64,000 nucleotides of DNA from contig CAKKNE010000002.1 in the NCBI GenBank assembly GCA_918797485.1, positions 3,128,501 through 3,192,500 of the forward strand, given 5' to 3'. The notes under the pieces were generated by a model. That model saw only the letters and a list, made by a program, of their open reading frames with translations. It did not search any database and had not been told where the DNA came from. Shown piece after piece: positions 50,601-60,135 of this stretch (position 1 is the stretch's first letter; the number at the start of each line of letters is the position of its first letter). Origin of the DNA: Pelagomonas calceolata (lineage: Eukaryota; Sar; Pelagophyceae; Pelagomonadales; Pelagomonadaceae). The position numbers and the translations under genes are program-made.

Positions 50601-53600
50601 CTCACCGGACATTTCGAGAGTTGTTTGTGGTGGCTTGATCGCGCGGGGCTTCCACACTTCTGAAGCTTTACAAGCGGGCTCAGATATCTCAGTAGCATTA
50701 CAATTATGTCTAGATGCGGAGCTCGGAGAAAAGCCGGAAGACGGCCACCCGCGGCGGCACCATCTGCTGGCGCGGTGGGGCATGCGGAGCGCGTTGATGG
50801 TCGTGCGGGAGGCGGAGCGGTTACGGGAAACGGGCGAAGAGGAGCGCGTCTGCATTTGCCGAGCGGCTCGTAGACTATTACCGCGGGCGTTACGCGGATC
50901 TACTGATGACGAGACAGCCACCTTAGCTATTGTAGATAGTGTCATGGGTTCAAGTGATGACCGCGACGACGACGACGGCGACGCTACTTCCCAAACCTAC
51001 TCCTTCATCGAAAAGGCCTTTATGGAAGCGTGCGGCGGCCGCCCTTCATTTTTACAGTCGCAGTGCGCCGCTCGGTTGCTAGCCGCGACGCAGGTCGGCA
51101 TGGGCGTCGCGCTCGTCGGGCCGGCCGGCTGCGGCAAATCTCTATGTATCCACGCGGCGGCGAACGCGGACGCGACGAAGACTGTGGTAGCTTCGGTCGC
51201 GCCGGGGGCTTTACCGCTGGAGGACTGCTTCGGGACCGCCAGTGGTTCGCAAGGCTGCGTGCTTTCTCGATTGGTGAAGCTCGCCGAGCGGCGGCGGCGG
51301 AAAGTGGGCGGCGACGCCTGGATCGTCTGCGACGGGCCCCTCGAGGCGTGCTGGACGGAGGCGCTCGCCGCATCGATTAGTAGTCTGACGGCCAAGGCCG
51401 TGGCGGCGGAGTTGGCTGGTTCCAGTAAAGTTGCGGTGCGGATATTGATCGAGACGGACGCGTTGGGCCACGCGTCGCCGGCGACGGTGGGCCGCCTGGG
51501 CGTCGTTTGTTTGCCGTCGTTTCGGGAAGATGCGAATCAGGCGATCGAGCGGGCGCGCGCGTTCTGTTCCCGTAATTTACGAGGAACGATGAAGGACGCG
51601 GTCGATGCCTGCCTGCAACAATATTGTCCCCTCAATGCCGCACTCGCGGTCGCGTCGAAGGTCGACGCCTGGTTGGATAGAGGCGGCGCGTACCCCTTTT
51701 CAGACACGGCGACCAGCTCTCCTTCCGAAGATGACATGAGGCGCACGCAGGGTTTTGCTACACTGGTCTGCGCCTTACTCGAAAAGGACGTCGATTCCAC
51801 TGATCTCGTAGCAGTGCGCGTCGCCGTCGCCTGGGCCCTCGCCTGGGGCGTGTTGGGACGAGCTCTGGCTTGCGGCGAGACCGACGACGTCCAAGAGCCC
51901 ATCCACAAAGACTGTAGCGCGTGGTTACATGAACATGTCAATGCGGGCGACGACAAGCGCATCGAGGAGGCCTGTGCCGGCCCGGCGCCGCGGCCGGACC
52001 TCCAGATGTTCGCTCCCTGGTCGGCTCTAGCCGACCTCAGGAGAGAGGCGGCCGAGGCGAAGCGGCTGAAGGCGACGCACGTAGTCTCATCATACGTGGT
52101 CGCGCCGACGCCGCGTCTAGAACGGGCCGTGTTTGTGGGAAGGTGTTTTCTGCGAGGCATGCGCGGCGGCGTCTGTTGCATCGAAGGCGTTGCTGGCACT
52201 GGAAGGACCACCATAACGGAGGCGCTCTGTTCTAGAGAGAGGCACAACGTCAAGAAAGTGCACTGCCACGCCACGACAACGTCGACCGGGTCATTATTAA
52301 AAAGGATGCTGGCCCAGTTCACTCAAATAAGGAAGCAGCCCTACGCGGATGAAGATGACGATGGGTCATTGGAACGGGACGCTATCATTGGTCCCCAACA
52401 ACGGCAGAAACTTCTGTTGGTGGTTGATGATTGTTCCTTACCTCAACAAACGTCGGAGAGCGACTCCATCACCAGAGAACGGCACGGCGGTTTAGATGAG
52501 ACCTTACGGGCCTTGCTGGACCGGGGCGCGTGGCACGATAATATGAAAGACGAGCCGGCGGCGGCCGACGCGTCGCTATCCGGTGGTTTAGTGCCTCCTG
52601 TGTTACGTCATGTCAGTGATGTATTGGCATTGGTGGTAGCCAGGCCGAACGAGCTCAGTGCCCGACTGAGGCGCCATTTGCCCTCCATACCACTCATGCG
52701 GCCGGGGACCCAAGAATTAGCCACGGTCTTCACGGATTGCATACGCGCGGCGCATCCTGATTTTGAGAATAAGTCAGGCGACCTGGCCAAAGCATCTCTA
52801 GCGTGCGCGAGCGTCTACAAACGCTTGTCCGAGGACCCCGACGCGCCATCAAGCTTGCCTCCGGCCTTATGTCTCGCGGCTCGCATCGCACGAGGAGCTG
52901 TTTATCTAGAACCGAACCAAACCACTCTCAAATTGCGAAGAGGTTTGGCCCATGAGCTCCAACGAGAGCTGAGAGATGGATTACCCTTCGCGATGCGCGA
53001 CGATTATGATGAGGCTGTGAAACTAGAAGGCTTGCTCGCGAAGGAAGACAGGATTGTGGTCAATAACAATGGTTGGTCCTACGCGGACCGCGCCGACGGC
53101 CTGCCAAAATTAGAGTCAAGGTTAGCCCAGAAGAAGCTCGAGGCGGCCATGACCGACGACGCGAGAGCCTCGATGACGAAGAAGGGCATCTCGCACGCGC
53201 GGCACGCGCACGCCGCGGATGTTTTTGACGACGACGAGGACGAGCACGGCCCGCCGTCCATTGAACGCTTCGCGGCGCACTACCAGCGCAACTTTGACGA
53301 TGCTCGCGAAGTTAAAGGTTTACCTGCTTCTCCGCTAGCTCCTTTGGAGAAGGGCACGGGCCACGCCGTGCACATCACCCGAGCGTGCCGGGCTTTGGCG
53401 CGGGAAGGCGTGCCCCTGGTGCAGGCCGGGGTTCGCGGGGTTGGTCGACGTTCTGTTGCTGATGTGGCTTGCCATATTGTTGGAGTGGAGGAGATTGTGC
53501 ACGCCTCGCCGCCGCCGGTGCCGCATCACGTCGACGCGCGGCACCGCTCATCAGTAAGGGAGGGCTGCGGCCAGGTGGCCCCCCACGCCATGCACGAGGA

Positions 53601-56600
53601 CGAGGACGAGGACTTCAAGGACCCGGACCAGATCTGGAACGATTTGCTAAGGGAGGCTATCTTAGATGCTGGTCGAAATAGGAAAATATGCATCATTCTC
53701 AGTGACGGCCAGTGGGCCCACTCCGCCATCACCGCGCGGCGACTAGACGATGTCCTCTCAGCGCTGCAGACGGGCACGGTCGCGAACCCGTTGGTCGTGT
53801 GGCCAGAAGATGAGGCAAAAATTGTGAGTGATTACTTGAATTCGAAGCAGGAGGACAAGGATGATCATGGAGGCGACACGACGACGGCGGCCTTGACAGC
53901 GTTCCGGGACCGCGTCAAGCGATCTCTGAGAGTTGTGGTCAACGTCGCGCCGGACGACGCGTTCGGGCGCGGCGCGGCTCATGATGCCGCCACGCAAGCC
54001 TTGAAACGACTGCTGCCTCATGCTACACTGAATTTGTATCATAAAATAGAGGGTGAGAAAGCATTGGTAAGTCTCGCGGAACGATGCCTGGGTTGTGGTA
54101 GGGAATGGAGATTAGCAGCACCGGAATCGGAGCCGCTCGTGGCCTGGCTGGTGCGGCACGGCGACGACCCGCGCTACGCGTTGCGGGACGACGCGGATCC
54201 TGATTTAGCCCCTTCGTTAGAAGGCTACGCCCAGCGGTGCGCCAATGAATTGCGAACTCATCTTTCTTCCCTAAGGTGTGTGAGAGCCTTTGCGCGCAAG
54301 GACGGGTTCAAGGTCCGACGCATACAAAGGCACTGGAGGAGAGCCAAGGACCACTCCTTCCGCCACCTGAACCTCATGGGCAAACTTACGGAGATGCGGA
54401 AAGCCGCGGACCTTGTAAGAATGCGCGGCGCCGCCTCGCAGCGAAGCGAAGCGGCTTTGGTGTGTGTCAAGACGTTTTTGGCGCGGCAGGAGGCGCCGAA
54501 CGTGCCTCCACCCTCGTTAATTGCTCTTAGATCGCAACTCGCTTTAACTGCTAGGATCGCCATGATCCGCGGAACACGGCTGCGAGCTGTGGAGAATAGA
54601 GTCGCCACGGCTCTGGACAAACTCAAACAAAGCCGGATCCAGGCCGAATACTTGAGGCTCGAGAGCGTGGCATCGCAAGCCATTGCCGACGCTCGGTACG
54701 AGGAATCGCAAGTGATGCAGGTCTTACTAAATAAGTGCGCCGATGGGGTGGATGACGCCCTGGCGAAGATGAATCGACAAGAATCTATCAAGAAGCGGAC
54801 TTTAGACGCGCGCCAGCGCATGTTACGGGCCCACATGAAGACGCTCGGTACCGCGACGTTAGAACAGCTCGAGACGTCGACCGCTCAAATCATAAAACAC
54901 GCGCCCTGCGACCCGACGGTGAATGGGGGCGAGATGCCCCACGCCAAGGCCATCCAGCGCTGTTTGGAAGCTCTCTCGGCGTTTCTGCTGGACGAGGAAC
55001 CTAGGGCCCAAAAGGGCTGGGACTCGTTTACGTCGACCACGTTCCCAGCAACCATGCGGAGCTGGTTCAACCAGGCGTGCAAGGCCGCCGCGGGCCAGTT
55101 CGACGCTGGTGTTACCAAAAGACTAAAAGCGTGGAAGAAGGGTATCGGGTACGCTGAAAGAATCATGAACGACCCCGCGTTGGCCCCGTCACAAATCAGA
55201 AAAATGTCGACGGCGGGCCACCAGGTCGGCATCCCCGTCAGCGTGTTTGTCAGGGCGGGCTGCGCGTTCTTTCGAGCCGCTTCTTCTCCACCTTCGCTCG
55301 CGGCGTGGGCGACGGCGTGCGACGCGTGCAAGGCTGATGATGATGCCCAGCATGATTTAGATGTTTGTAGGGACGGTCATCATACGTCAGAAACAGCTCG
55401 AGACGCCGCGCAGTACTTATTAGATGAATCTAGGCGAGTGTCGTCAGAATGCTCGACGCACGCCACAGATTTAGTCAACAGGCACACGGCCGCTTTAGCG
55501 CGCTTCGGCGAATTGGAGTCCACAAGATGGCGCTGGGACGGGCGCAACGCCTGGCTCGCGGCGCACCACGCCCACCTGAACCACGAGGCCGCTTGTGCGG
55601 CCGCGGTCGCGTCGTTCGCGGGGGGGCTGCCTTCAGCGGAAAATGCGCGGAAGAATTTTGTCGATGAGGTCCGAAAGCTGTGTGCTGTCTTCCCGTCGTC
55701 GCTGGAAGTCCACGCCTCGCTCCACGTCCAAGTGCCGCGGAGCTCCATGAAGGCCCTTGCACCCTTGTCGGACGACGACGTCTGCGACATCGGGGGGCAG
55801 GGCGAGGGCGGGTCCGCTTTTAGGAGATGGGACAACCAAGGTTTATTACCAGGAGGCATCGAGGGGGCCGTGGCCTTTGGCGCCGCCGCCGTCGAGGCTG
55901 AAAGGAGCAGAGTGGTCGTCATGTGCGATTCCTTGGGAGACGGGGCGCGGTGGCTCTGTGCATCGTATTGTCGGGCCCGACCGAAACCTGGTCAGAGGTC
56001 CCTCTGCCGCGTCTTCGTGGATCGAGGGGGAGGTGCCTCGGTTATACCGTGCCATGCGACGGGCGAACAGTTGAGACGTCCGGTGTCGCCGACAAGAGCT
56101 GCAGCTCGCAAAGCGGAGGAAGCCCGAGAAACGGCGCCTCCCTTAGTATTGGCGCTGCGCGAGGCTGTGAAAGGCGACCCCGATGTTATTTTAGTAGACC
56201 TGCCGGACGCGTGTTTACAAAAGGGTTTGTTGAGAGAGCTCCTGGAGCCCCTCGAACCTCTACTAAGGGCGCGGCACGATTCGGTACGAGTGGCGACGGC
56301 GCGCGCGCCGCTGGCGCGTTGTTTGCGCATGGTCTACGGCCCCGCGTCCTCCGCGCCGGAGCCCGTCGCGCCGACGGGCGGGCCGCGCTTAGTTTTTAGA
56401 ATTGCGGCCCCGGCCGGCGCCGTGCAGTCTGCATTGGGGACGCCGGCGAACGACTGTCGACATGCGCTCTCATTGGTCGACTTCGCGCCGGAGCTTGAAG
56501 AAGCGGCTCAGCGCCTCGCGGCCTTTGGGTTGATCGGGGTGGATGACGGGCCGTTCGTGGGCGCCTACGATAAAGCTGCGGAATTCAGAGATAAGGCCTT

Positions 56601-59600
56601 CCTGGCCGCTTTGGCTGCGAGAGATGATGATGATGACGTCCTCGACATCGCGATCGACATGGACCCCAAGGCTTTATGTGCGGCCGCTCCGAAGCCTCCC
56701 AAGGGCAAGTCGGCGTCGTCGGCGCAATTTAAGTTGCAAGCCAAACAGAACGCGCCGAAGATCGTCGCCGCGGCGCGGCGCCGGAGCGGCGTTGAAAGAA
56801 GGGCGGTCCAGGCCGACGAGAAGTTCCAGAAAGCTAGGTTGCACGTCGAGGAGGGTGAAAAGGCGCTCTTACCGCTCGCTAGAACGTACGCGCAGGTCGT
56901 CGCGGCCTGCGACGGCGTCTGCGGGCCCGGGGCCTACAACGCCGCGGCGCAGCGCGCGCGGCGCGCGACGGCGCCCTTCGCCGACCACCTTCTCAGATTC
57001 GCGGCCGTGGCCAAGTTCTTGGAGACGGACGACGCGACCTGGTCGGAGACGGACGCCGCGGAGGCACGCCGCGCGGCGTTCGACCTCGAGCGGCCGCGGT
57101 TGCTGGCGGCGGACGTCGCGCCCGTGGCGCTTGCTTTGGCGCTGCGGGCGGCCGATGATAGTGACACGAAGCGCAAGCTTCTGGATCAAACGTTGGATGT
57201 ACAGGCGGTCGTCGACCGCTACCGGTCGCGCTCGAAAGATTCGCTGACGGTGCTGGCGTGGCTCGACGGTGAAGTGGTTGCCGAGGCGCCCGCGCCGGCC
57301 GCGTGCGCGCCCGCCTGCGCGCCGGCGTGCGCGCCGGCGCCCGCGCCGGCCTCGCTCGTCACGGAGGCGCCGGCGCCGGCGCGCGACCCCTGGCCCGACG
57401 CGGAGACGCGAAAGCGCCTCGCGACGACCGAGGCGGCGCTGCCCGAGCTGCGCGGGCTCTGCGAGACCATCCACGAGAATGAAGAAAAATGGCGATCCGA
57501 GACGCCGGAAGAGTATCTGGATACGGTCCCGGGCAACGCCGTGGCGAAGCTCCTCGTGCTCCGGTGCCTCCGGCCCGACCGCTTCGTCGCGGGCTGCAAG
57601 CTCCACGCGAAGCGTTGTTTAGGCGACGACGGCGCGCCGCACGTCGCCGTGCCGACGCCCGCGTCGCAGTGGCCCCCGTCGCCGAGCGAGGAGGCGGACC
57701 CGGGCACGGCCGCGGCCGTCGCGCTGCGGGTCGCGGGGGCCTGCAGGGCGGCGGCCTGCGACCGCCCCGTCCTCATCCTGCGGACGGCGGCCTGCGAGGA
57801 CGACGCCGTGGCGCTGCGGCCGGCGATCGCCGCCGCGGCGCGGCTGTGGGCCGCGCCCGAGGGGCCGCCGAACGTCGTCGAGCTGTCGCTGGGCTCGGCG
57901 TTCCGGTGCGACGCCGCCGCGACGAAGCTGGCCGAGAGCCGCGTGACGGGGTCCTGGATTTTACTAAGGCACGCGCAGCTCGCCGAGGACTGGCTGCCTT
58001 CCTTACTCGCGCAGTACGACCAGCTCGACGCCCAGGTGCTCGACCGCGCCGCGCGGTTCCGGGAGCAGGTCCAGGAATTCCTGGACGAGGGCAAGGGCGA
58101 GAAGCAGGCCGTCGCCCTGGCGACGGCGGCGGGGCCGCGCGAGGGCGTGCTGAGCGGGGGCATTACGTATGATGCGCCGGCGAAGGCGCCCCACGCGCGG
58201 CACCGGCTCATCCTGGAGATGGTCGTGCCGCCCGGTTATTCTACGGAGACGTGTCGCGCGCCGCGCGACCTCGCGAAGCGTTGTATTTGTGTCGCGACGG
58301 CGCCGCCCGCGTCGCTGCGGCAGCGACTGGTCTGGGGCGTTGCGGATGGAGGCGGCGCGCTGTCCTCGACGAAACTGTACCAGCGGTTATCGGATGAGCA
58401 GCAGCGCATGGGCTACGCCCAGGTCTTGCTGCACGCTTTGATAAGAACGCGGCGCGACTTTGGCGGCCGCGGGTTCAGCCATCGCGTGACGCCGGGGCAG
58501 GCGGCCTGGTGCGCGTGGGCTGCTTTAGCTGTGCGGCAGGCGCCGGGCGCGTCGTGCAATGCGTTAGGCGCCAAGGCCCACACGAAGGTGGACACGGAGG
58601 GCGGCCAGGACGCCTGGGGCCGGACCTTCGACGCGACGCGGGGCGAACGGCGCGGCGGCGGCAGGAAGGACGGCGACGAGCCCTGCTGGTCGCTCGGCGT
58701 CGGCGACCGGTTCCCTGCCACAAAAGACGCGCGCGCGCAATTGGCGCTGGGTGATATCAATGCGGCCTATGCGAACATCGACCACGCGCGCCTGAGCCGC
58801 GCCGAGCGCTGCGACTCCGCGGTGTCGGCCGCGCTCGGGCGTATTGCGTTAAAGTGCTCCGACGCGGCCGCTGCGTATCAAGTGCCCGACTGGGAGAAAG
58901 CACCAGATGCGCGCGGCCAGAAGAGCTGGGACGGCGTGCTGCAGTGGATCCGGTCCCTCGACGATCGAATAGATGCGCAGCTCGTGGGCTTCGGTGAAAG
59001 CGAGGCCCGGGCGGTAAATGAGTGCGAGGAACGCGCCGTGGCCGCAAGCGCCGCGCGGGCGGCGGCGACGCGCGGCGCCGTGAAGCGGTGGCGGCGCGTC
59101 CGCGCGGCCTTCGCCATCGGGCAAGACGCCAAGATGTCCGCGGCGATGGCGGCGGGGACCGTGGCCGCCGTGGCGCGCGCGTGCCGGGGCGATCCAAGCG
59201 ATACGGCCGAACCCGTGGACGAGGCGTGGGCCGCGGCGCGCCGGCGCGAGCGGACGTGCTTCGACGACCTGCTGGACCTCGTGTCGCGGACGCTCGCCGA
59301 CCGCGACGTGCGAGCGGCATTAGAAGTAGGGGAAACCCCAAAAGCGTGGGCCCGCGCGACGCGCCACGCCTCGGATGTTAGGGGAGACGCTTACTCGCGG
59401 CTCGACGGCGACGAACGGAGCGCGGCGGAGGCGGTCCCGAAGCTCAACGACTGGCTCGGCCACCTGCGCAAGGTCCGGGCCCAGTTCCGGGCCTGGCCCC
59501 GCGGCGGGCCGCCCGAGGTCGCGTGGGCGCCGGGCCTCTTCCGGCCGACCGCGTTCTTCGCCCAGATCCGGGGGCATAGCTCGGTCCTGGTCGCGTCGTC

Positions 59601-59853
59601 GGGGGCGGGCGGTGTCCGTGTCAGTGGTTTGGAGTTGAGCGGCGGCGAGTTCGACAATGACATGATGACTCTACGCGACGGCGCGCCCCAACCAGTCACG
59701 CTCTGGGTCCGCGGAGGCGACCAGGAAGACGGCTACGACCTTCCGCTGTATACGGCGGCAACACGCGGCGAGCTCTGCGCGACGCTCCGCGTCCGGACGG
59801 CCTGTCCCGACGACCTGGCGCTGCGGGGGTGTGCGCTCGTCGTTTCTCTCTAA
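44677..59853 (+). CDS. Divergent dynein heavy chain with degenerate AAA1 ATPase site
   Basis: 5058 aa in one uninterrupted exon. Dynein landmarks occur in order: linker (FPRFYYLTDLELVTALGNLR near 1516); AAA1 (WTPLAGRCVLGLTAALKAIR, then GGHGCGKREL near 1823); AAA2 (GPAGCGKSL near 2145, WIVCDGPLEACW); AAA3 (GVAGTGRTTI near 2502, LLLVVDDCSLPQ); AAA4 (GVRGVGRRSV near 2915, CIILSDGQW); an IQ-like helix (VRRIQRHWRRAK near 3210); stalk and microtubule-binding region (NDPALAPSQIRKMSTA, then VSVFVRAGCAFFRAA); AAA5 (LACASYAG-like ACAAAVASFAGGL, RRWDNQGLLPGG); and a long C-terminal domain. In AAA1, the essential site in all motors, the Walker A Thr is Arg and the Walker B CFDEFNR is replaced by FVLALGSL, lacking both acids. 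AAA3 has Arg for the Walker A Lys. Probably a structural or regulatory dynein; axonemal placement is inference. ATG at 44677 chosen over GTG at 44638. Confidence 0.85.
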   Translation: MDTTMRSQSADGPRKLPRLEPADVLTATFPHLKRSAAVEALANSPPSSPVTKGEKKVFRPTATAAAALTNETGTDTVKFFAKAGSKHPTKFVCLVGEDGLRREAAERAAMYEAIAAKAAESRLFKGEKPLPPKKLTPLPVTQKDVRDRVVQDFQPYNLRKVNLIQSEAAAKKHHKIYSMTATALVQLQPGPGQALKLQDWAWAKSCFKVLRESFKIFRYARELRLLYRWKLFTRRSIHERLKQNFEKKCLLARMSFVEPILEIMAAAREARQVELLDLTGKRAPLIDAPPRSPSQDIEDRDFEQEPETYRDKDAVFERGVDRQTMHLCPVARARKKALRLEDEVKTMKEAPPLQISDPSDGQPLVGPSMASPTKSRDAVASEAYVARALELDVFERAQELARDDGTAILERCVHRAADAVQKARDNAHTLVERDDAIKIKAEEQRLLDQAGGVDATDGQQFRKDLSMAEERQIVDERKALVRREREERVLVGTLAELADCVLVASLSQACLTATKAFRDRLDIARSTKQGLFEVHVSFTTTSVEPPLPPARGLAQPTLFPSLELLAPVDEEKKRKAKEEPLRTELEWRGKANNVTDSQISEANDGADILKGVSDVQSDLEDDQKAAILCRGMGGTKYTPEPSDVQHAAEHVLHQAIDDVDALLRITAMWPFCDDVEASKAGDEEWRRSLKANHAADICRNRWLRAAEDIQEVKSQEAEVRSQMSADSPTAPSTTMTDVTLPHHGLVKAIVLADSGFQDDSRVILKEILQSFAECDEFVISLDPVRSIVDTIPAVAAHTPSEGAIFGESLQRYGKNPKCWRLLAVAASVDARAVFRDASRMERWRLELSKIAAKGYCGAVECSTRGLRRDLATQARLKRAAARASARRVCRGHAVAALAAARSFRSLLEDQPHPLRAYARHAAHVTSCRAFGLPALEVLEKSVRRIHQVTRRASLLEDGFDLGVPGEDKPINRERKAAALERVQHVLGDDGHDITFEAEKCLRLLDEELNLRPGAQKAHATWLVQRLESAHDEVDELVSKCRGQARAVARALSGPRFCAADVERYQQPMQVLDDVDGQGRKLNAAEDGRKKLQHLRRLLDFLKLKDGIVPEPLPRGVDREIAGDARAARAFMGRSQLLWTMVARWAQVYDTWVSSPLTAFDGTEMDAESRLFASESQDLEARLFEPPSIDEDYYLTIERRSVPGDVTQIGRPDKKADEAFHARGGGAAQRLVRETRQFRELAPVILDLKNPNFKQRHWSRVAKLLVPSAQVPIKINPHETSLGDLLDIGVEKHAQQVSQIARDATAEARIEASVKNMADAWRSAEVPVIAIPQGDDCDTDDEDEHTYELGPLDELHALCSDHRAALRAVALGSHGESLAPLISAWRRRLDRLAEAMGVADSLERKLRVLGPTLAGEKDGALKHAYHRYRSVDKRWRLFLKSLYAKPLPERFITDEGERSDTSKKRVEEHVSKEDRLAFEIPDEPSDAKLNRWRDDAVILDDLRDELKTHLEEKREAFPRFYYLTDLELVTALGNLRNRGSETLRYVVLALPQLFDGVRTVDRAVENEDDDASIGSLGSQPPPKGRRPQLIGSLVDTHKERLVLLKPVRVWRGVEVWLSNLEKEMRHALRASFAEAKSSKRSKKVTTCAQVALLVQRVKWTRDVEFAIDASLKRNDLSAWDDLAATYKQDAKEKAEILRSPHVADDVSRAARSKNEVLLLVALQHRECITSLKEYAQHIKSDQDWCWQSLLRFYATDKKKKKKADDEDEDDPLTLDAHAKQTDFITPINLEYVGSWRRTVWTPLAGRCVLGLTAALKAIRGACVVGGHGCGKRELVANLATELWARCVVREPSHFGVACDGESLARAVGHLFAGTAATGAWFVLALGSLQHRPGGSDLVRSLLKAVAANLEVFAGAVAKKAETVSFAGRAVPLPSIKLRPGQLAPLPPLVCVTLGDGEASRALDHGLALSLRPVRLASPDISRVVCGGLIARGFHTSEALQAGSDISVALQLCLDAELGEKPEDGHPRRHHLLARWGMRSALMVVREAERLRETGEEERVCICRAARRLLPRALRGSTDDETATLAIVDSVMGSSDDRDDDDGDATSQTYSFIEKAFMEACGGRPSFLQSQCAARLLAATQVGMGVALVGPAGCGKSLCIHAAANADATKTVVASVAPGALPLEDCFGTASGSQGCVLSRLVKLAERRRRKVGGDAWIVCDGPLEACWTEALAASISSLTAKAVAAELAGSSKVAVRILIETDALGHASPATVGRLGVVCLPSFREDANQAIERARAFCSRNLRGTMKDAVDACLQQYCPLNAALAVASKVDAWLDRGGAYPFSDTATSSPSEDDMRRTQGFATLVCALLEKDVDSTDLVAVRVAVAWALAWGVLGRALACGETDDVQEPIHKDCSAWLHEHVNAGDDKRIEEACAGPAPRPDLQMFAPWSALADLRREAAEAKRLKATHVVSSYVVAPTPRLERAVFVGRCFLRGMRGGVCCIEGVAGTGRTTITEALCSRERHNVKKVHCHATTTSTGSLLKRMLAQFTQIRKQPYADEDDDGSLERDAIIGPQQRQKLLLVVDDCSLPQQTSESDSITRERHGGLDETLRALLDRGAWHDNMKDEPAAADASLSGGLVPPVLRHVSDVLALVVARPNELSARLRRHLPSIPLMRPGTQELATVFTDCIRAAHPDFENKSGDLAKASLACASVYKRLSEDPDAPSSLPPALCLAARIARGAVYLEPNQTTLKLRRGLAHELQRELRDGLPFAMRDDYDEAVKLEGLLAKEDRIVVNNNGWSYADRADGLPKLESRLAQKKLEAAMTDDARASMTKKGISHARHAHAADVFDDDEDEHGPPSIERFAAHYQRNFDDAREVKGLPASPLAPLEKGTGHAVHITRACRALAREGVPLVQAGVRGVGRRSVADVACHIVGVEEIVHASPPPVPHHVDARHRSSVREGCGQVAPHAMHEDEDEDFKDPDQIWNDLLREAILDAGRNRKICIILSDGQWAHSAITARRLDDVLSALQTGTVANPLVVWPEDEAKIVSDYLNSKQEDKDDHGGDTTTAALTAFRDRVKRSLRVVVNVAPDDAFGRGAAHDAATQALKRLLPHATLNLYHKIEGEKALVSLAERCLGCGREWRLAAPESEPLVAWLVRHGDDPRYALRDDADPDLAPSLEGYAQRCANELRTHLSSLRCVRAFARKDGFKVRRIQRHWRRAKDHSFRHLNLMGKLTEMRKAADLVRMRGAASQRSEAALVCVKTFLARQEAPNVPPPSLIALRSQLALTARIAMIRGTRLRAVENRVATALDKLKQSRIQAEYLRLESVASQAIADARYEESQVMQVLLNKCADGVDDALAKMNRQESIKKRTLDARQRMLRAHMKTLGTATLEQLETSTAQIIKHAPCDPTVNGGEMPHAKAIQRCLEALSAFLLDEEPRAQKGWDSFTSTTFPATMRSWFNQACKAAAGQFDAGVTKRLKAWKKGIGYAERIMNDPALAPSQIRKMSTAGHQVGIPVSVFVRAGCAFFRAASSPPSLAAWATACDACKADDDAQHDLDVCRDGHHTSETARDAAQYLLDESRRVSSECSTHATDLVNRHTAALARFGELESTRWRWDGRNAWLAAHHAHLNHEAACAAAVASFAGGLPSAENARKNFVDEVRKLCAVFPSSLEVHASLHVQVPRSSMKALAPLSDDDVCDIGGQGEGGSAFRRWDNQGLLPGGIEGAVAFGAAAVEAERSRVVVMCDSLGDGARWLCASYCRARPKPGQRSLCRVFVDRGGGASVIPCHATGEQLRRPVSPTRAAARKAEEARETAPPLVLALREAVKGDPDVILVDLPDACLQKGLLRELLEPLEPLLRARHDSVRVATARAPLARCLRMVYGPASSAPEPVAPTGGPRLVFRIAAPAGAVQSALGTPANDCRHALSLVDFAPELEEAAQRLAAFGLIGVDDGPFVGAYDKAAEFRDKAFLAALAARDDDDDVLDIAIDMDPKALCAAAPKPPKGKSASSAQFKLQAKQNAPKIVAAARRRSGVERRAVQADEKFQKARLHVEEGEKALLPLARTYAQVVAACDGVCGPGAYNAAAQRARRATAPFADHLLRFAAVAKFLETDDATWSETDAAEARRAAFDLERPRLLAADVAPVALALALRAADDSDTKRKLLDQTLDVQAVVDRYRSRSKDSLTVLAWLDGEVVAEAPAPAACAPACAPACAPAPAPASLVTEAPAPARDPWPDAETRKRLATTEAALPELRGLCETIHENEEKWRSETPEEYLDTVPGNAVAKLLVLRCLRPDRFVAGCKLHAKRCLGDDGAPHVAVPTPASQWPPSPSEEADPGTAAAVALRVAGACRAAACDRPVLILRTAACEDDAVALRPAIAAAARLWAAPEGPPNVVELSLGSAFRCDAAATKLAESRVTGSWILLRHAQLAEDWLPSLLAQYDQLDAQVLDRAARFREQVQEFLDEGKGEKQAVALATAAGPREGVLSGGITYDAPAKAPHARHRLILEMVVPPGYSTETCRAPRDLAKRCICVATAPPASLRQRLVWGVADGGGALSSTKLYQRLSDEQQRMGYAQVLLHALIRTRRDFGGRGFSHRVTPGQAAWCAWAALAVRQAPGASCNALGAKAHTKVDTEGGQDAWGRTFDATRGERRGGGRKDGDEPCWSLGVGDRFPATKDARAQLALGDINAAYANIDHARLSRAERCDSAVSAALGRIALKCSDAAAAYQVPDWEKAPDARGQKSWDGVLQWIRSLDDRIDAQLVGFGESEARAVNECEERAVAASAARAAATRGAVKRWRRVRAAFAIGQDAKMSAAMAAGTVAAVARACRGDPSDTAEPVDEAWAAARRRERTCFDDLLDLVSRTLADRDVRAALEVGETPKAWARATRHASDVRGDAYSRLDGDERSAAEAVPKLNDWLGHLRKVRAQFRAWPRGGPPEVAWAPGLFRPTAFFAQIRGHSSVLVASSGAGGVRVSGLELSGGEFDNDMMTLRDGAPQPVTLWVRGGDQEDGYDLPLYTAATRGELCATLRVRTACPDDLALRGCALVVSL

Positions 59854-60135
59854 CTTGAATGTGTAGTCTTATTCTAAGAGTCGCTCAAAAGAAAAAAGTA
59901 TAAAACTCGCGCGATAAAAATAAGTAATTATTCCGGGGCTGCCCCATCTAGCTCTATCGTCTGCTGCCACCTGGGTGGTGGCCCAGCTGCGATGGCCGAA
60001 CGGGAGACCGAGGTGATGGCCGAGGGCGTGGTCGTCGCGTCTAGTCCTGTCCACCTCCCGTGTTTTGCGCAAATTCGCACCCCGAGATCTCATTTCCTAG
60101 TATTCAGTATTCAGCTTTAGCGTAAGCGTTTCTTA

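Noticed and set aside
49929-50945. 338-codon minus-strand frame inside the dynein-like gene
   Set aside because: Ser/Arg/Thr-rich, antisense to conserved AAA1 coding sequence; no motifs. The same applies to the frame at 57219-58211.
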